Below, in pieces: positions 12,606 through 19,072 of a stretch of DNA of 20,074 bases; the first letter of the stretch is position 1, and every line of letters starts with the position of its first letter. This DNA is from an uncultured Gemmatimonadales bacterium. Lineage in GTDB: Bacteria > Gemmatimonadota > Gemmatimonadetes > Longimicrobiales > Gaopeijiaceae. Location: contig CALJKZ010000486.1 of NCBI GenBank assembly GCA_937983085.1, positions 1-20,074 on the forward strand, given 5' to 3'. A program made the translations under genes and the position numbers. The notes under the pieces were generated by a model. That model was not told where the DNA came from and made no database searches. It was given only the letters and a program-made list of their open reading frames with translations.

Positions 12606-15257
12606 ATGTCCGGAACCGTATCGTGTTCGACGTGTGGGCGGTTGGTCGCCCGTGAGGACAGCTTCTGTCCGGGGTGCGGCGGCTCGATGACCGAAGCCGA
12701 CACCGCCACGGGCCAGCACGTGCCGGTCTCGGACGACGGTCCGACCCAATGCGTGGGATGCGGCGCGGCCATGGGCCGCGACGATCGCTTCTGCCGTAGC
12801 TGTGGCGCGTCCCGACCCGAGGGCGTCACCGTCGTTTCCCACGTTTCGCTGCAGAACGCTCAGGCCGCCCAGCTCATTTCCGCCACCGAGGGCGAGTTCG
12901 AGATCCTGGAGCGCATCGGGCACGGCGCGATGGGGGCGGTCTACGTGGCAAAGGACGTCGCCTTGGGCCGCCAAGTCGCCATCAAGGTCATCGCGCCCCA
13001 TCTGTTGGCCGACCCGTCCATGGTGTCCCGATTCAAGCTGGAGGCGCAGACCGTCGCCTCGTTGCGGCACCCGAACATCGTGAACGTCCACGCCGTTCGT
13101 GAAGCGGACGACCTCCACTACTTCGTCATGGAGTTCATCGACGGGCCTACGCTTCGCTCCTTGGTGAAGCGGCACGCCCCCCTCGACTTCGAGGTGGTAC
13201 GCAGCATCCTCTACCAGGTGGGCTCGGCGCTCAACTACGCCCACCAGGCCGGCCGAGGAGTGATCCACCGGGACATCAAACCGGCCAACATCATGCTGAA
13301 CGGGGAGGGCGACAGTTTCCTCACCGACTTCGGTATCTCGAAGATCACCGAGGCCAAGACCGGTCTCACGCAAACGGGCGCCACCATCGGGACACCGGAG
13401 TACATGGGCGCGGAGCAGTGCCGAGGGGAGTGGCTCACAGGCGCGTCCGATCAGTACGCCCTGGGCATCGTCGCATACGAAAGGATCTTTGGCGCGACGC
13501 CCTTCAGCGGCACTCAGTATTCGGTGATGATCGCCCACGCCCAGGAGCCACCCGAGCCCATCCGGTCGTCTCGCCCCGACTGCCCGCCGGAGATCGCAGA
13601 GGCGGTGGAGCGCATGTTGAAGAAGACGCCCGGCGAGCGTTGGCCAGACCTCGATGCGGCGGTGGACGCCATGGGGGGGCGCCCCATGGGCTTCCGGGAT
13701 CCAGTGCGCTCCGCCATCGTCGCTCTGGTTCAGCTGACCGAAGGAACCCCGGACGGCGAAGCCACGGCGCCGGCCAGCGACGCACCCACCGAGGTCACCG
13801 GGCGCCCCGGTGCCGCGTCGGTGGAGTCGGCTGCACGAACCACCGTCGATTCCCCGGGTGCCGCCCATCCGCCGTCCACCGCCGCGGACCCGCCGCCCAC
13901 CGCCGATCTGCCGCCCGCCGCACCTTCGCCTGCCTCCGTCTCGTCGTCTACCACGCCGCCCCACCCCGGGCCGAGCCGTCAAGGCGTCACAACCTCGTCG
14001 TCGTCAGGGACCCAAGGCCGCTCCCGGAAGGGTCTCGTTGGGGTCCTGGTCCTTGCCACGGTAGCCTTGGCCTTCTTCGGCGGTCGGGCGCTGCTCGGCG
14101 GGGCCGGCGCAGCGTTGGGCGAGAGCGAGGCCTCAGGCGCCGCACTCTCCCAAAGCGAGGCGGCGAATCCCGACACCACCGTGGTAGCCGCCAGCGGGGA
14201 GGCGGAGGGCGCGGACCGGGGGAGCGACCCCGTCGACCCGGGCGATCCCGCGACGCCCGCATCCGGAGGCGGCGAAGCAGGACCCACGGAGCCGCAGCCT
14301 TCCGCTCCATCCCCGGGGACTCGGACCGCCGACGTGCTCCCGCAGCAACGTCCCGCCCAGGATCGTCCCCGTCAGGCCGAACCACCGCCTGCCGTGCCGG
14401 CCTCCATCACGGTGCGCGTTCCGGGCGGAGTGCTCCCCGTGGGCGAGCGTCGGTCGGCCAGTGCCACCGTCCGGTCGTCGGGCGGAGACGCGCTGTCGTC
14501 ATCGAGCGTCCTATGGTCCTCGCGGACGCCCGCGGCCATAACCATCGACGGCGGGGGAGTCCTGACGGGGGTGTCGGAAGGCGCCTCGTGGATCGTGGCC
14601 AGCGTCGGCGGGGTGACGGACAGCGTCCAGGTGACCGCCCGGGCCGAAGTGGCCGAGGTTCGCGTCGAGCCGGGGCAGATCACACTGGATCCCGGGCAGA
14701 CTCGACGCCTCGTCGCCCGAGCCGTGGCTGCGGACGGATCGGAGCTGCGACGGGACATCTCGTGGATCACGTCGGATCCCGCGGTGGTGACCGTCGGCCC
14801 GACGGGGGAAGTTCGCGCGGTCGGGCCCGGATCCGCCGTGGTGCGAGCCGCATCCGATGGAGTCGAGGGTGGTGCCACCATCCGGGTGGAGGCCTCGGCA
14901 CCCACACCCCCTACCCAAGCGGAGCTTCAGGCGGAAGCGGAGCGATACCTCGAGCTCATGGTCGCGGACCGGGATGCAGCGATGGCGCTCTGGCCGGAGG
15001 AGAGCGGCGACGAGGACCTGCGAGAGGACCTCGAGGAGCTGCTGGGCCGTGATGACCTCACGGCCGTTCTTCAGGAGCCGCCTTCGTCGCGCCTGGCCGA
15101 TGGGGGCGCCGTCGCGTCGTTCCTCGCCGGGGTGACGCATCGCGGCAACTTCGGCCGCGATCGTCGAGGCACGGTGACCTTCACCATGGTGCTCAACCCG
15201 TCGTCGGACGGGTGGCGGGTGGTCGAGGTTCGCGCGGAGCGCCTCGACGGCTTCTAG
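12606..15257 (+). CDS. Transmembrane Ser/Thr kinase with twin zinc ribbons and extracytoplasmic Ig-like domains
   Basis: This 883-residue protein has two N-terminal CxxC-x10-CxxC zinc ribbons (Cys7, 10, 21, 24 and Cys49, 52, 63, 66), then a Hanks-type kinase at about residues 97-355. The kinase has IGHGAMGAVY, Lys127 in VAIK, HRDIKPANI (221-229), DFG (241-243) and GTPEYMGAEQ, so it should be active. A Pro/Ser/Thr-rich linker (about 380-470) leads to a transmembrane helix at about 476-497. Outside the membrane are a low-complexity Gly/Ala/Ser/Pro linker and two bacterial Ig-like (Big_2) domains at about 599-675 and 680-765. The C-terminal ~100 residues (about 775-883) end in WRVVEVRAERL and may be a SnoaL/NTF2-like fold. 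The start ATG at 12606 has AAGGGAAG upstream. The gene lies immediately downstream of the cyclase-FHA gene. A ligand or envelope signal sensed by the Ig-like tail is an inference. Confidence 0.92.
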   Translation: MSGTVSCSTCGRLVAREDSFCPGCGGSMTEADTATGQHVPVSDDGPTQCVGCGAAMGRDDRFCRSCGASRPEGVTVVSHVSLQNAQAAQLISATEGEFEILERIGHGAMGAVYVAKDVALGRQVAIKVIAPHLLADPSMVSRFKLEAQTVASLRHPNIVNVHAVREADDLHYFVMEFIDGPTLRSLVKRHAPLDFEVVRSILYQVGSALNYAHQAGRGVIHRDIKPANIMLNGEGDSFLTDFGISKITEAKTGLTQTGATIGTPEYMGAEQCRGEWLTGASDQYALGIVAYERIFGATPFSGTQYSVMIAHAQEPPEPIRSSRPDCPPEIAEAVERMLKKTPGERWPDLDAAVDAMGGRPMGFRDPVRSAIVALVQLTEGTPDGEATAPASDAPTEVTGRPGAASVESAARTTVDSPGAAHPPSTAADPPPTADLPPAAPSPASVSSSTTPPHPGPSRQGVTTSSSSGTQGRSRKGLVGVLVLATVALAFFGGRALLGGAGAALGESEASGAALSQSEAANPDTTVVAASGEAEGADRGSDPVDPGDPATPASGGGEAGPTEPQPSAPSPGTRTADVLPQQRPAQDRPRQAEPPPAVPASITVRVPGGVLPVGERRSASATVRSSGGDALSSSSVLWSSRTPAAITIDGGGVLTGVSEGASWIVASVGGVTDSVQVTARAEVAEVRVEPGQITLDPGQTRRLVARAVAADGSELRRDISWITSDPAVVTVGPTGEVRAVGPGSAVVRAASDGVEGGATIRVEASAPTPPTQAELQAEAERYLELMVADRDAAMALWPEESGDEDLREDLEELLGRDDLTAVLQEPPSSRLADGGAVASFLAGVTHRGNFGRDRRGTVTFTMVLNPSSDGWRVVEVRAERLDGF

Positions 15258-15258
15258 G

Positions 15259-15274
15259 GATCGGTCAACCGATC
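15259..15274. terminator. Palindrome at the convergent gene junction, possible bidirectional terminator
   Basis: GATCGGT (15259-15265) and ACCGATC (15268-15274) are perfect inverted arms two bases apart. As RNA this would fold with about six base pairs and a four-base loop on either strand. It covers the stop codon of the collagen-like gene and starts one base after the kinase stop. No T-run is present, so termination activity is uncertain. Confidence 0.4.
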
Positions 15275-16257
15275 ACCGCGCACACCAGTTGGGCGGTAGC
15301 ATCCGCAGGACTGCTTCCGCTCTTGAGACGCACCTGGAAGTGCCCTTGGGTGCCGCCCACGATGGCCATGGCCACGATGTGGTCGATGGAGCTCGCGTTG
15401 GGAAGTCCAAGCCCCCCTGCGAGGACCGACGAGTCGGCGACTCCGACGCTCAGGGCCGTTTCCCCAGCACCGCACGACAGGTTCATCTCGAAGACGTCGA
15501 TCTCGCTGGGTACGGTGAGCCACCCCGTAGACGACGTGAGGACCGACACCCCGAAGACACCCGGGTCTCCCTGAGGGCCGACAGGGCCCTGCGGCCCGAT
15601 GGGTCCAGCGTCGCCGGCGGGGCCCTGGGGACCTACCGGGCCGATCTCACCCGCAGGCCCCTGGGGTCCCGCCGGACCGATGGGGCCGATCTCGCCCGCG
15701 GGGCCTTGGGGGCCCGCCGGACCGATGGGGCCGATCTCGCCCGCGGGGCCCTGGGGACCCGTGGGGCCCGCTGGGCCGATGGGGCCGACCGCTCCCGTAG
15801 GGCCGGCTGGACCCTCGGGCCCGACCGGACCGATGGAGCCCGTAGGGCCTTCCGGACCGATGGGACCTGCGGGTCCGATCGGACCTTCGGGACCCAGGGG
15901 ACCTTCGGGGCCCACAGGTCCCGCCGGGCCGATGGGGCCCACAGGGCCGACGGGCCCGGTTTCGCCCACCGCACCTTCCACGCCCTGCGGACCTACCGGT
16001 CCGGCCGGACCGACCTGTCCTTCGCCGTTCCATTGAAGGAGGACGTGCTCGGGACGGATGCATGTCTGCGGCAGGTCTGCTCCACCGATGAGGTAGATCA
16101 CACCTGTGCCGCCGATGTAGCACGCCTGGATGACGTCGGGGACGGTCTGTGCAGCGGCGCGTGAGGGGGCAAGGAGCGCGAGGCTCATGAGCCCGGCCAC
16201 CACAGAGTAGGAGAAGCCCGAGCGGCTGGTCGGAAGGAAAGTTGGACGATCCATCAT
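15265..16257 (-). CDS. Secreted collagen-like Gly-X-Y repeat protein
   Basis: This 330-residue exported protein carries a signal peptide to about residue 37 (ending SRAAAQ), an N-terminal domain with cysteines 46 and 66 (QACYIGGTGVIYLIGG...TCIRPEHVLLQWN), a run of about 52 Gly-X-Y triplets (about residues 80-235) and a C-terminal ~95-residue domain with cysteines near both ends (NLSCGAGETALSVGV...AQLVCAVIG). The triplets are dominated by Gly-Pro with few lysines, which fits a bacterial triple helix made without hydroxyproline. The C-terminal domain may be the trimerisation or surface-display part. Two adjacent ATGs at 16252-16257 both fit; AGGA upstream favours the first. It lies 6 bases downstream of the lipoprotein gene, so the two form an operon. 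A role in adhesion or the extracellular matrix is inferred from other bacterial collagens. Confidence 0.92.
   Translation of the reverse strand: MMDRPTFLPTSRSGFSYSVVAGLMSLALLAPSRAAAQTVPDVIQACYIGGTGVIYLIGGADLPQTCIRPEHVLLQWNGEGQVGPAGPVGPQGVEGAVGETGPVGPVGPIGPAGPVGPEGPLGPEGPIGPAGPIGPEGPTGSIGPVGPEGPAGPTGAVGPIGPAGPTGPQGPAGEIGPIGPAGPQGPAGEIGPIGPAGPQGPAGEIGPVGPQGPAGDAGPIGPQGPVGPQGDPGVFGVSVLTSSTGWLTVPSEIDVFEMNLSCGAGETALSVGVADSSVLAGGLGLPNASSIDHIVAMAIVGGTQGHFQVRLKSGSSPADATAQLVCAVIG
15550..16020 (-). repeat. Gly-X-Y collagen repeat region
   Basis: About 52 consecutive glycine triplets are encoded here, mostly GPA, GPV, GPI, GPQ and GPE. At the DNA level this makes a strongly biased G/C-rich tract with many near-identical 9-base units, which also opens long apparent frames on the other strand. 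Confidence 0.93.
15641..15775 (-). repeat. 45-base tandem repeat inside the collagen region
   Basis: The block beginning CCGATCTC recurs at 15641, 15686 and 15731, exactly 45 bases apart. It encodes the 15-residue unit GEIGPIGPAGPQGPA. The first two copies differ at only a few positions and the third diverges in its last third. This points to recent tandem duplication and potential length variation. Confidence 0.85.
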
Positions 16258-16263
16258 CGTGTC

Positions 16264-17268
16264 CTATCGGAAAGCGATGCCCAGGGCATCGGCAGCATGC
16301 ATGAGTGTCAGTTCCAGCAGAGCGAGCTGAGGTGCTTCGAGGAGGCGCAGGTCCGTGCCCTCCCCGTAGGAGGTCCATCGGGCGACGGCGGTCTCGAACC
16401 GTCCGACGGCTTGTGGCCCGCGTCCTGCCAGCATGTCTTCCATGAGGAGGACGACGGCGGACTGAAGCTCTTGAGCGGCAGCCCCGTCGGAGAAGGTGGA
16501 GATGAACGCGTGGTCCACGACGTAGTCGACCTGAGGCCCGATCTTTACCTGGACCTCGTCGGCGCTCGGGAGTGCGACCTCGCCCACCGCCACGTGAACG
16601 GTATCGGCGACGCGGCCGGCCTCGACGACGACTTGGGCCGTGCCGGGTGCGAGGCCCGAGACGGACCCGGTCGGATCGACAGCGACGACGGACCCGTTCA
16701 TGGAGCGGAAGAAGAAGGCTTGGCCGGGGCGAACCCCCAGCCCGTCCACCGTCAACCGCGTCGTGCCCCCCTGAAGAAGCGAAGATCCCTCGACGCTGAC
16801 GTTCAGACTCTCCAGATCGAGATTGGCGAGGGGACCCCGGCCGAGGCTCACGATGCGCACATCGGCGGGAAGTCCTCCCCCCGTGACGGCGAACGCGGCT
16901 CGACCCGCGAACTCCACGACCTCTCCTTCAGCCTCGTCGCGATGTAGCAGTTCCACGTCCAGGCGGAGATCGGTGAGCGCGTCCCGCTGGACGTCGACGC
17001 TCACCTCCAGGACCCACTCCTGAGCGTCGGGATCCAGAGACACTTCCGTCTGCGTCAGGACCGAGTCGGTCGCAGCGTGGAGGACGGTGATCCGTGCGGC
17101 CTCCAGGCGTGCGACCACGTCGGCCGACGGAGCCGAGGAGAACTGGGGAGAGGCGGCCAGGTTCAGCGCTGCGGGCGTGCGCACGTCCGTCGGAAGCGAA
17201 CTGTCGACACAGGCCGCCACGGAGAGGACGAGAGCACACGCGGTCAGGGCCCGACACCGTCGGGGCAT
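16264..17268 (-). CDS. Lipoprotein with a bacterial Ig-like domain
   Basis: This encodes 334 residues starting at the ATG at 17266-17268, with GGGAG upstream. Residues 1-20 are a lipoprotein signal peptide with lipobox VAAC, lipidated at Cys20 and followed by VDSS. The middle has beta-rich segments (TQTEVSLDPDAQEWVLEVSVDV...LRLDVELLH), then a Big_2-like Ig domain at about 180-250 (LNVSVEGSSLLQGGTTRLTVDGLGV...VVAVDPTGSVSGLAPGTAQVVVEAG). The C-terminal ~85 residues look helical (AAQELQSAVVLLMEDMLAG...LALLELTLMHAADALG). The whole is not a family I can name. An in-frame upstream extension was rejected because it places hydrophilic residues before the lipobox. It is the first gene of the operon with the collagen-like protein and could anchor or assemble it at the cell surface; this is inference. 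Confidence 0.85.
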   Translation of the reverse strand: MPRRCRALTACALVLSVAACVDSSLPTDVRTPAALNLAASPQFSSAPSADVVARLEAARITVLHAATDSVLTQTEVSLDPDAQEWVLEVSVDVQRDALTDLRLDVELLHRDEAEGEVVEFAGRAAFAVTGGGLPADVRIVSLGRGPLANLDLESLNVSVEGSSLLQGGTTRLTVDGLGVRPGQAFFFRSMNGSVVAVDPTGSVSGLAPGTAQVVVEAGRVADTVHVAVGEVALPSADEVQVKIGPQVDYVVDHAFISTFSDGAAAQELQSAVVLLMEDMLAGRGPQAVGRFETAVARWTSYGEGTDLRLLEAPQLALLELTLMHAADALGIAFR

Positions 17269-17466
17269 GGAGGACTCCCACAGAGAGGTGAACCGTTCGA
17301 GACGTTTAGAGGGCAATCCCCACGCCACGCGCCGCGATCTCGCCGGAAGCCCCAAACGACGGGCTTCCCGGGCGATTCCCCCTCGGTCCTTCGATCGGAC
17401 ACGTTGGCCGAATCACACAGAATGTCCGGTCGACATTGTCCGACCGTTGCGACCCGCCAGTCCTTG

Positions 17467-17490
17467 ATGTACCATGGTACCTATGTACCA
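17467..17490. promoter_or_regulatory. Repeat cluster with a palindrome over a start codon
   Basis: ATGTACCA occurs at 17467-17474 and again at 17483-17490, 16 bases apart. Between them TGGTAC completes the perfect 12-base palindrome GTACCATGGTAC (17469-17480), centred on the first candidate start codon. The arrangement resembles an operator with three half-sites. There is no Shine-Dalgarno sequence nearby. The product of the downstream RHH-like gene is a candidate binder. Confidence 0.4.
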
Positions 17491-17962
17491 CTTGGATCTC
17501 GGCGCCTCGGTGGCGCCCTCCGACGACGACTTCCTGCGTCGCTTCGAAGACCTGACGCTACCCGCGAGCGCCTTCAGGCACGCCGACCATGTACGGCTCG
17601 CGTGGCTCTACGTCCGGAGGGATGGGCTGGGCGGAGCACTCGATGGGCTCCGTGTTGGCATCCGGCGTTTCGCCACCCACCACGGAGCCCCGGGGAAGTA
17701 CCACGAAACCGTGACCTGCGCTGCCGTGGTCCTCGTCCATGAGCGCGTGCACCGGACATCTGAAGCGACCGACTGGCCCGCCTTCGCCGAGGCCAACCCT
17801 GACCTGCTCCGGTGGGAGGGTGGCGCGTTCTTCGATCACTATCCCCCGAGCATCGTCGACCAAGAGGACGCTCGGCACGTCTTCGTTCTGCCGACGAAGA
17901 AAGGGGTAGCAGCATCGACGGGACACGCCCGCGACTACGACCCGAACCGGGGACCCCCATGA
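17474..17962 (+). CDS. Histidine-rich protein of unknown function
   Basis: This encodes 162 residues without signal peptide or membrane segment, so it is probably cytoplasmic. I recall similar uncharacterised bacterial proteins but cannot assign a named family. Notable blocks are FRHADHVRLAWLYVRR (from about residue 34; His36, His39), RRFATHHG (His69, His70), KYHETVT (His77, Glu78), VLVHERV (His89, Glu90) and NPDLLRWEGG (108-117). The clustering of His and Glu within helical segments suggests a metal or catalytic site, but no known enzyme motif is present. The ATG at 17474 or 17483 could be the start; neither has a ribosome binding site, so translation may be leaderless. The stop overlaps the next gene's start (ATGA). 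The C-terminal tail (about 142-162) is polar and low in hydrophobics. Confidence 0.8.
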   Translation: MVPMYHLDLGASVAPSDDDFLRRFEDLTLPASAFRHADHVRLAWLYVRRDGLGGALDGLRVGIRRFATHHGAPGKYHETVTCAAVVLVHERVHRTSEATDWPAFAEANPDLLRWEGGAFFDHYPPSIVDQEDARHVFVLPTKKGVAASTGHARDYDPNRGPP

Positions 17963-18204
17963 ACCGGACCGTCGAGAGGGTTCAGACCGGAGTCCGCCTG
18001 GAGAAGAGGTTGGTGAAGGTGCTCAAGGGAACCGCCGAGTATCTGGACATCTCCCTCGGCGACCTGCTCGAGGGCGTCGTCCTCCACGCCTTCGAGGGAA
18101 AAGCGCCCTTCGCGCCGGAAACACTCGCGAAGATCGGTCAGCTCAAGGAGGTCTACGGGTTGGATCTGCACGCGGCGGACAGTCACCATCTGGAAGAGGC
18201 GTAG
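17959..18204 (+). CDS. Small ribbon-helix-helix-like protein
   Basis: This 81-residue soluble protein starts at the ATG at 17959 that overlaps the previous stop; an in-frame upstream extension lies within the preceding gene and is a shadow. Residues 5-50 (ERVQTGVRLEKRLVKVLKGTAEYLDISLGDLLEGVVLHAFEG) read as one strand followed by two helices, the pattern of CopG/Arc-type ribbon-helix-helix proteins, with basic residues in the strand region. The remainder (LAKIGQLKEVYGLDLHAADSHHLEEA) looks helical and acidic. It could be a DNA-binding autoregulator of the pair or a protein-binding partner. Order differs from classic toxin-antitoxin pairs, in which the RHH antitoxin usually comes first. The fold assignment is by eye. 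Confidence 0.75.
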   Translation: MNRTVERVQTGVRLEKRLVKVLKGTAEYLDISLGDLLEGVVLHAFEGKAPFAPETLAKIGQLKEVYGLDLHAADSHHLEEA

Positions 18205-18258
18205 GGCGCCCGGCCATCGACCTTGCTGCGGCCCCCTCCGGAGCCCCACTCTCCCGGC

Positions 18259-18990
18259 GTGAACGAGAAGAGTTGGAAACGGTCGGTCGGCGAGTTCGCC
18301 GTCATCTTTGCGTCCATCGTGCTGGCGCTTTTGGCCGACGACTGGCGTGAGCGACGCAGTGAGCTCCAGGAGGGGCTCGACGCTCTCGAGCTCATACTCG
18401 CCGACCTCGAGTCCGAGGCTCGCGGCTTCGAGAACTTCCAGGAGCGCCTCGTCGAGCAGGCCGAGTCCGCCGCCGACCTCGTATCCATGCTCGAGAACGA
18501 CGGCTCGCCCGACGAGATCACACCGGCGTTCACCGGCGTGGTCCTCTACTTCAACTTCGAGGTAGGGTCCGCCGCCTACCGTGGGCTCGCGTCCAGTGGA
18601 GGCCTTCGTCTCATTCAGAACGACACCGTCCGCGCCGCACTTACGAGCTACTACGACGGAGCCATTCCGTACATGGACGGGTTACGGCTGGCCATGGAGC
18701 GGGACGCCGAACTCGTGGCTTCGAGAGGGCTCCGATACTTCGTCCGCGCACCCCCTCGCGACCCGGACGGCCGCTTCGATTCCGGCGGGTGGTGGACCTT
18801 CCGACTCGACGCGCCCGTGACCCAGGTCCAGGCGGACCGGGAGTTCGTGTCGGCCGTGGGAGCCGCGGGCGCGAGCGCGGACTTTCTCGCCTACCGTATC
18901 GGTGACCGGTTCATGGCGCAGAACGAGCGTGCGAGAAACGCCGTGGCAGGATACCTGGAACGGATGGGGCGCTCACCGGACGGAGGCTGA
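18259..18990 (+). CDS. Single-span membrane protein with N-terminal anchor, DUF6090-like
   Basis: This encodes about 243 residues. An N-terminal hydrophobic segment, about residues 8-22 (GEFAVIFASIVLALLADDW), is followed by a coiled-coil-prone charged helix (RERRSELQEGLDALELILADLESEARG). This resembles the anchor-plus-helix start of the DUF6090-type proteins common in Bacteroidota (EIVLVVIGILIALQINNW), though similarity is short and the rest is unlike anything I recognise. Later blocks include AYRGLASSGGLRLIQNDTVRAALTSYYDG. No enzyme motif is visible. The GTG at 18259 is chosen because it puts a short charged n-region before the hydrophobic segment; its ribosome binding site is poor, and a TTG at 18223 in frame is an alternative. 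It follows the RHH-like gene by 54 bases and may be cotranscribed or independent. The function is unknown. Confidence 0.78.
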   Translation: MNEKSWKRSVGEFAVIFASIVLALLADDWRERRSELQEGLDALELILADLESEARGFENFQERLVEQAESAADLVSMLENDGSPDEITPAFTGVVLYFNFEVGSAAYRGLASSGGLRLIQNDTVRAALTSYYDGAIPYMDGLRLAMERDAELVASRGLRYFVRAPPRDPDGRFDSGGWWTFRLDAPVTQVQADREFVSAVGAAGASADFLAYRIGDRFMAQNERARNAVAGYLERMGRSPDGG

Positions 18991-18998
18991 CATCAAGA

Positions 18999-19026
18999 AG
19001 CCCGGGCCGCTCTCGCGACCCGGGCT
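18999..19026 (-). terminator. Probable rho-independent terminator of rpoC
   Basis: AGCCCGGG (18999-19006) and CCCGGGCT (19019-19026) form a perfect 8-base-pair stem with a 12-base loop in the 82-base gap between the convergent membrane-protein gene and rpoC. Read on the minus strand, the stem is followed by TTCTTGATGT, a moderately T-rich tail. It may also serve the plus-strand gene. Confidence 0.65.
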
Positions 19027-19072
19027 CCCTGCCCTGCTCTCGGCCTTCGGGGCCTCTCGGCCCGCCGGCACG

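Noticed and set aside
12591..13982. Minus-strand open frame of 463 codons
   Set aside because: Antisense to the zinc-ribbon kinase, low-complexity and without any recognisable motif.
15599..16036. Plus-strand frame encoding Gly-Pro-rich protein opposite the collagen gene
   Set aside because: It is a mirror effect of the symmetric GGN/CCN repeats. It lacks a signal peptide and the flanking Cys-containing domains present on the minus strand.
17391..17445. Repeated TGTCCG/CGGACA hexamers in the divergent gap
   Set aside because: Three short hexamers in GC-rich DNA could arise by chance, and spacing is irregular for an operator.
17474..18204. Classic RHH toxin-antitoxin system
   Set aside because: The order is reversed, the larger protein has no known toxin motif and the RHH fold is only a visual impression. 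I report it as an unassigned two-gene module.
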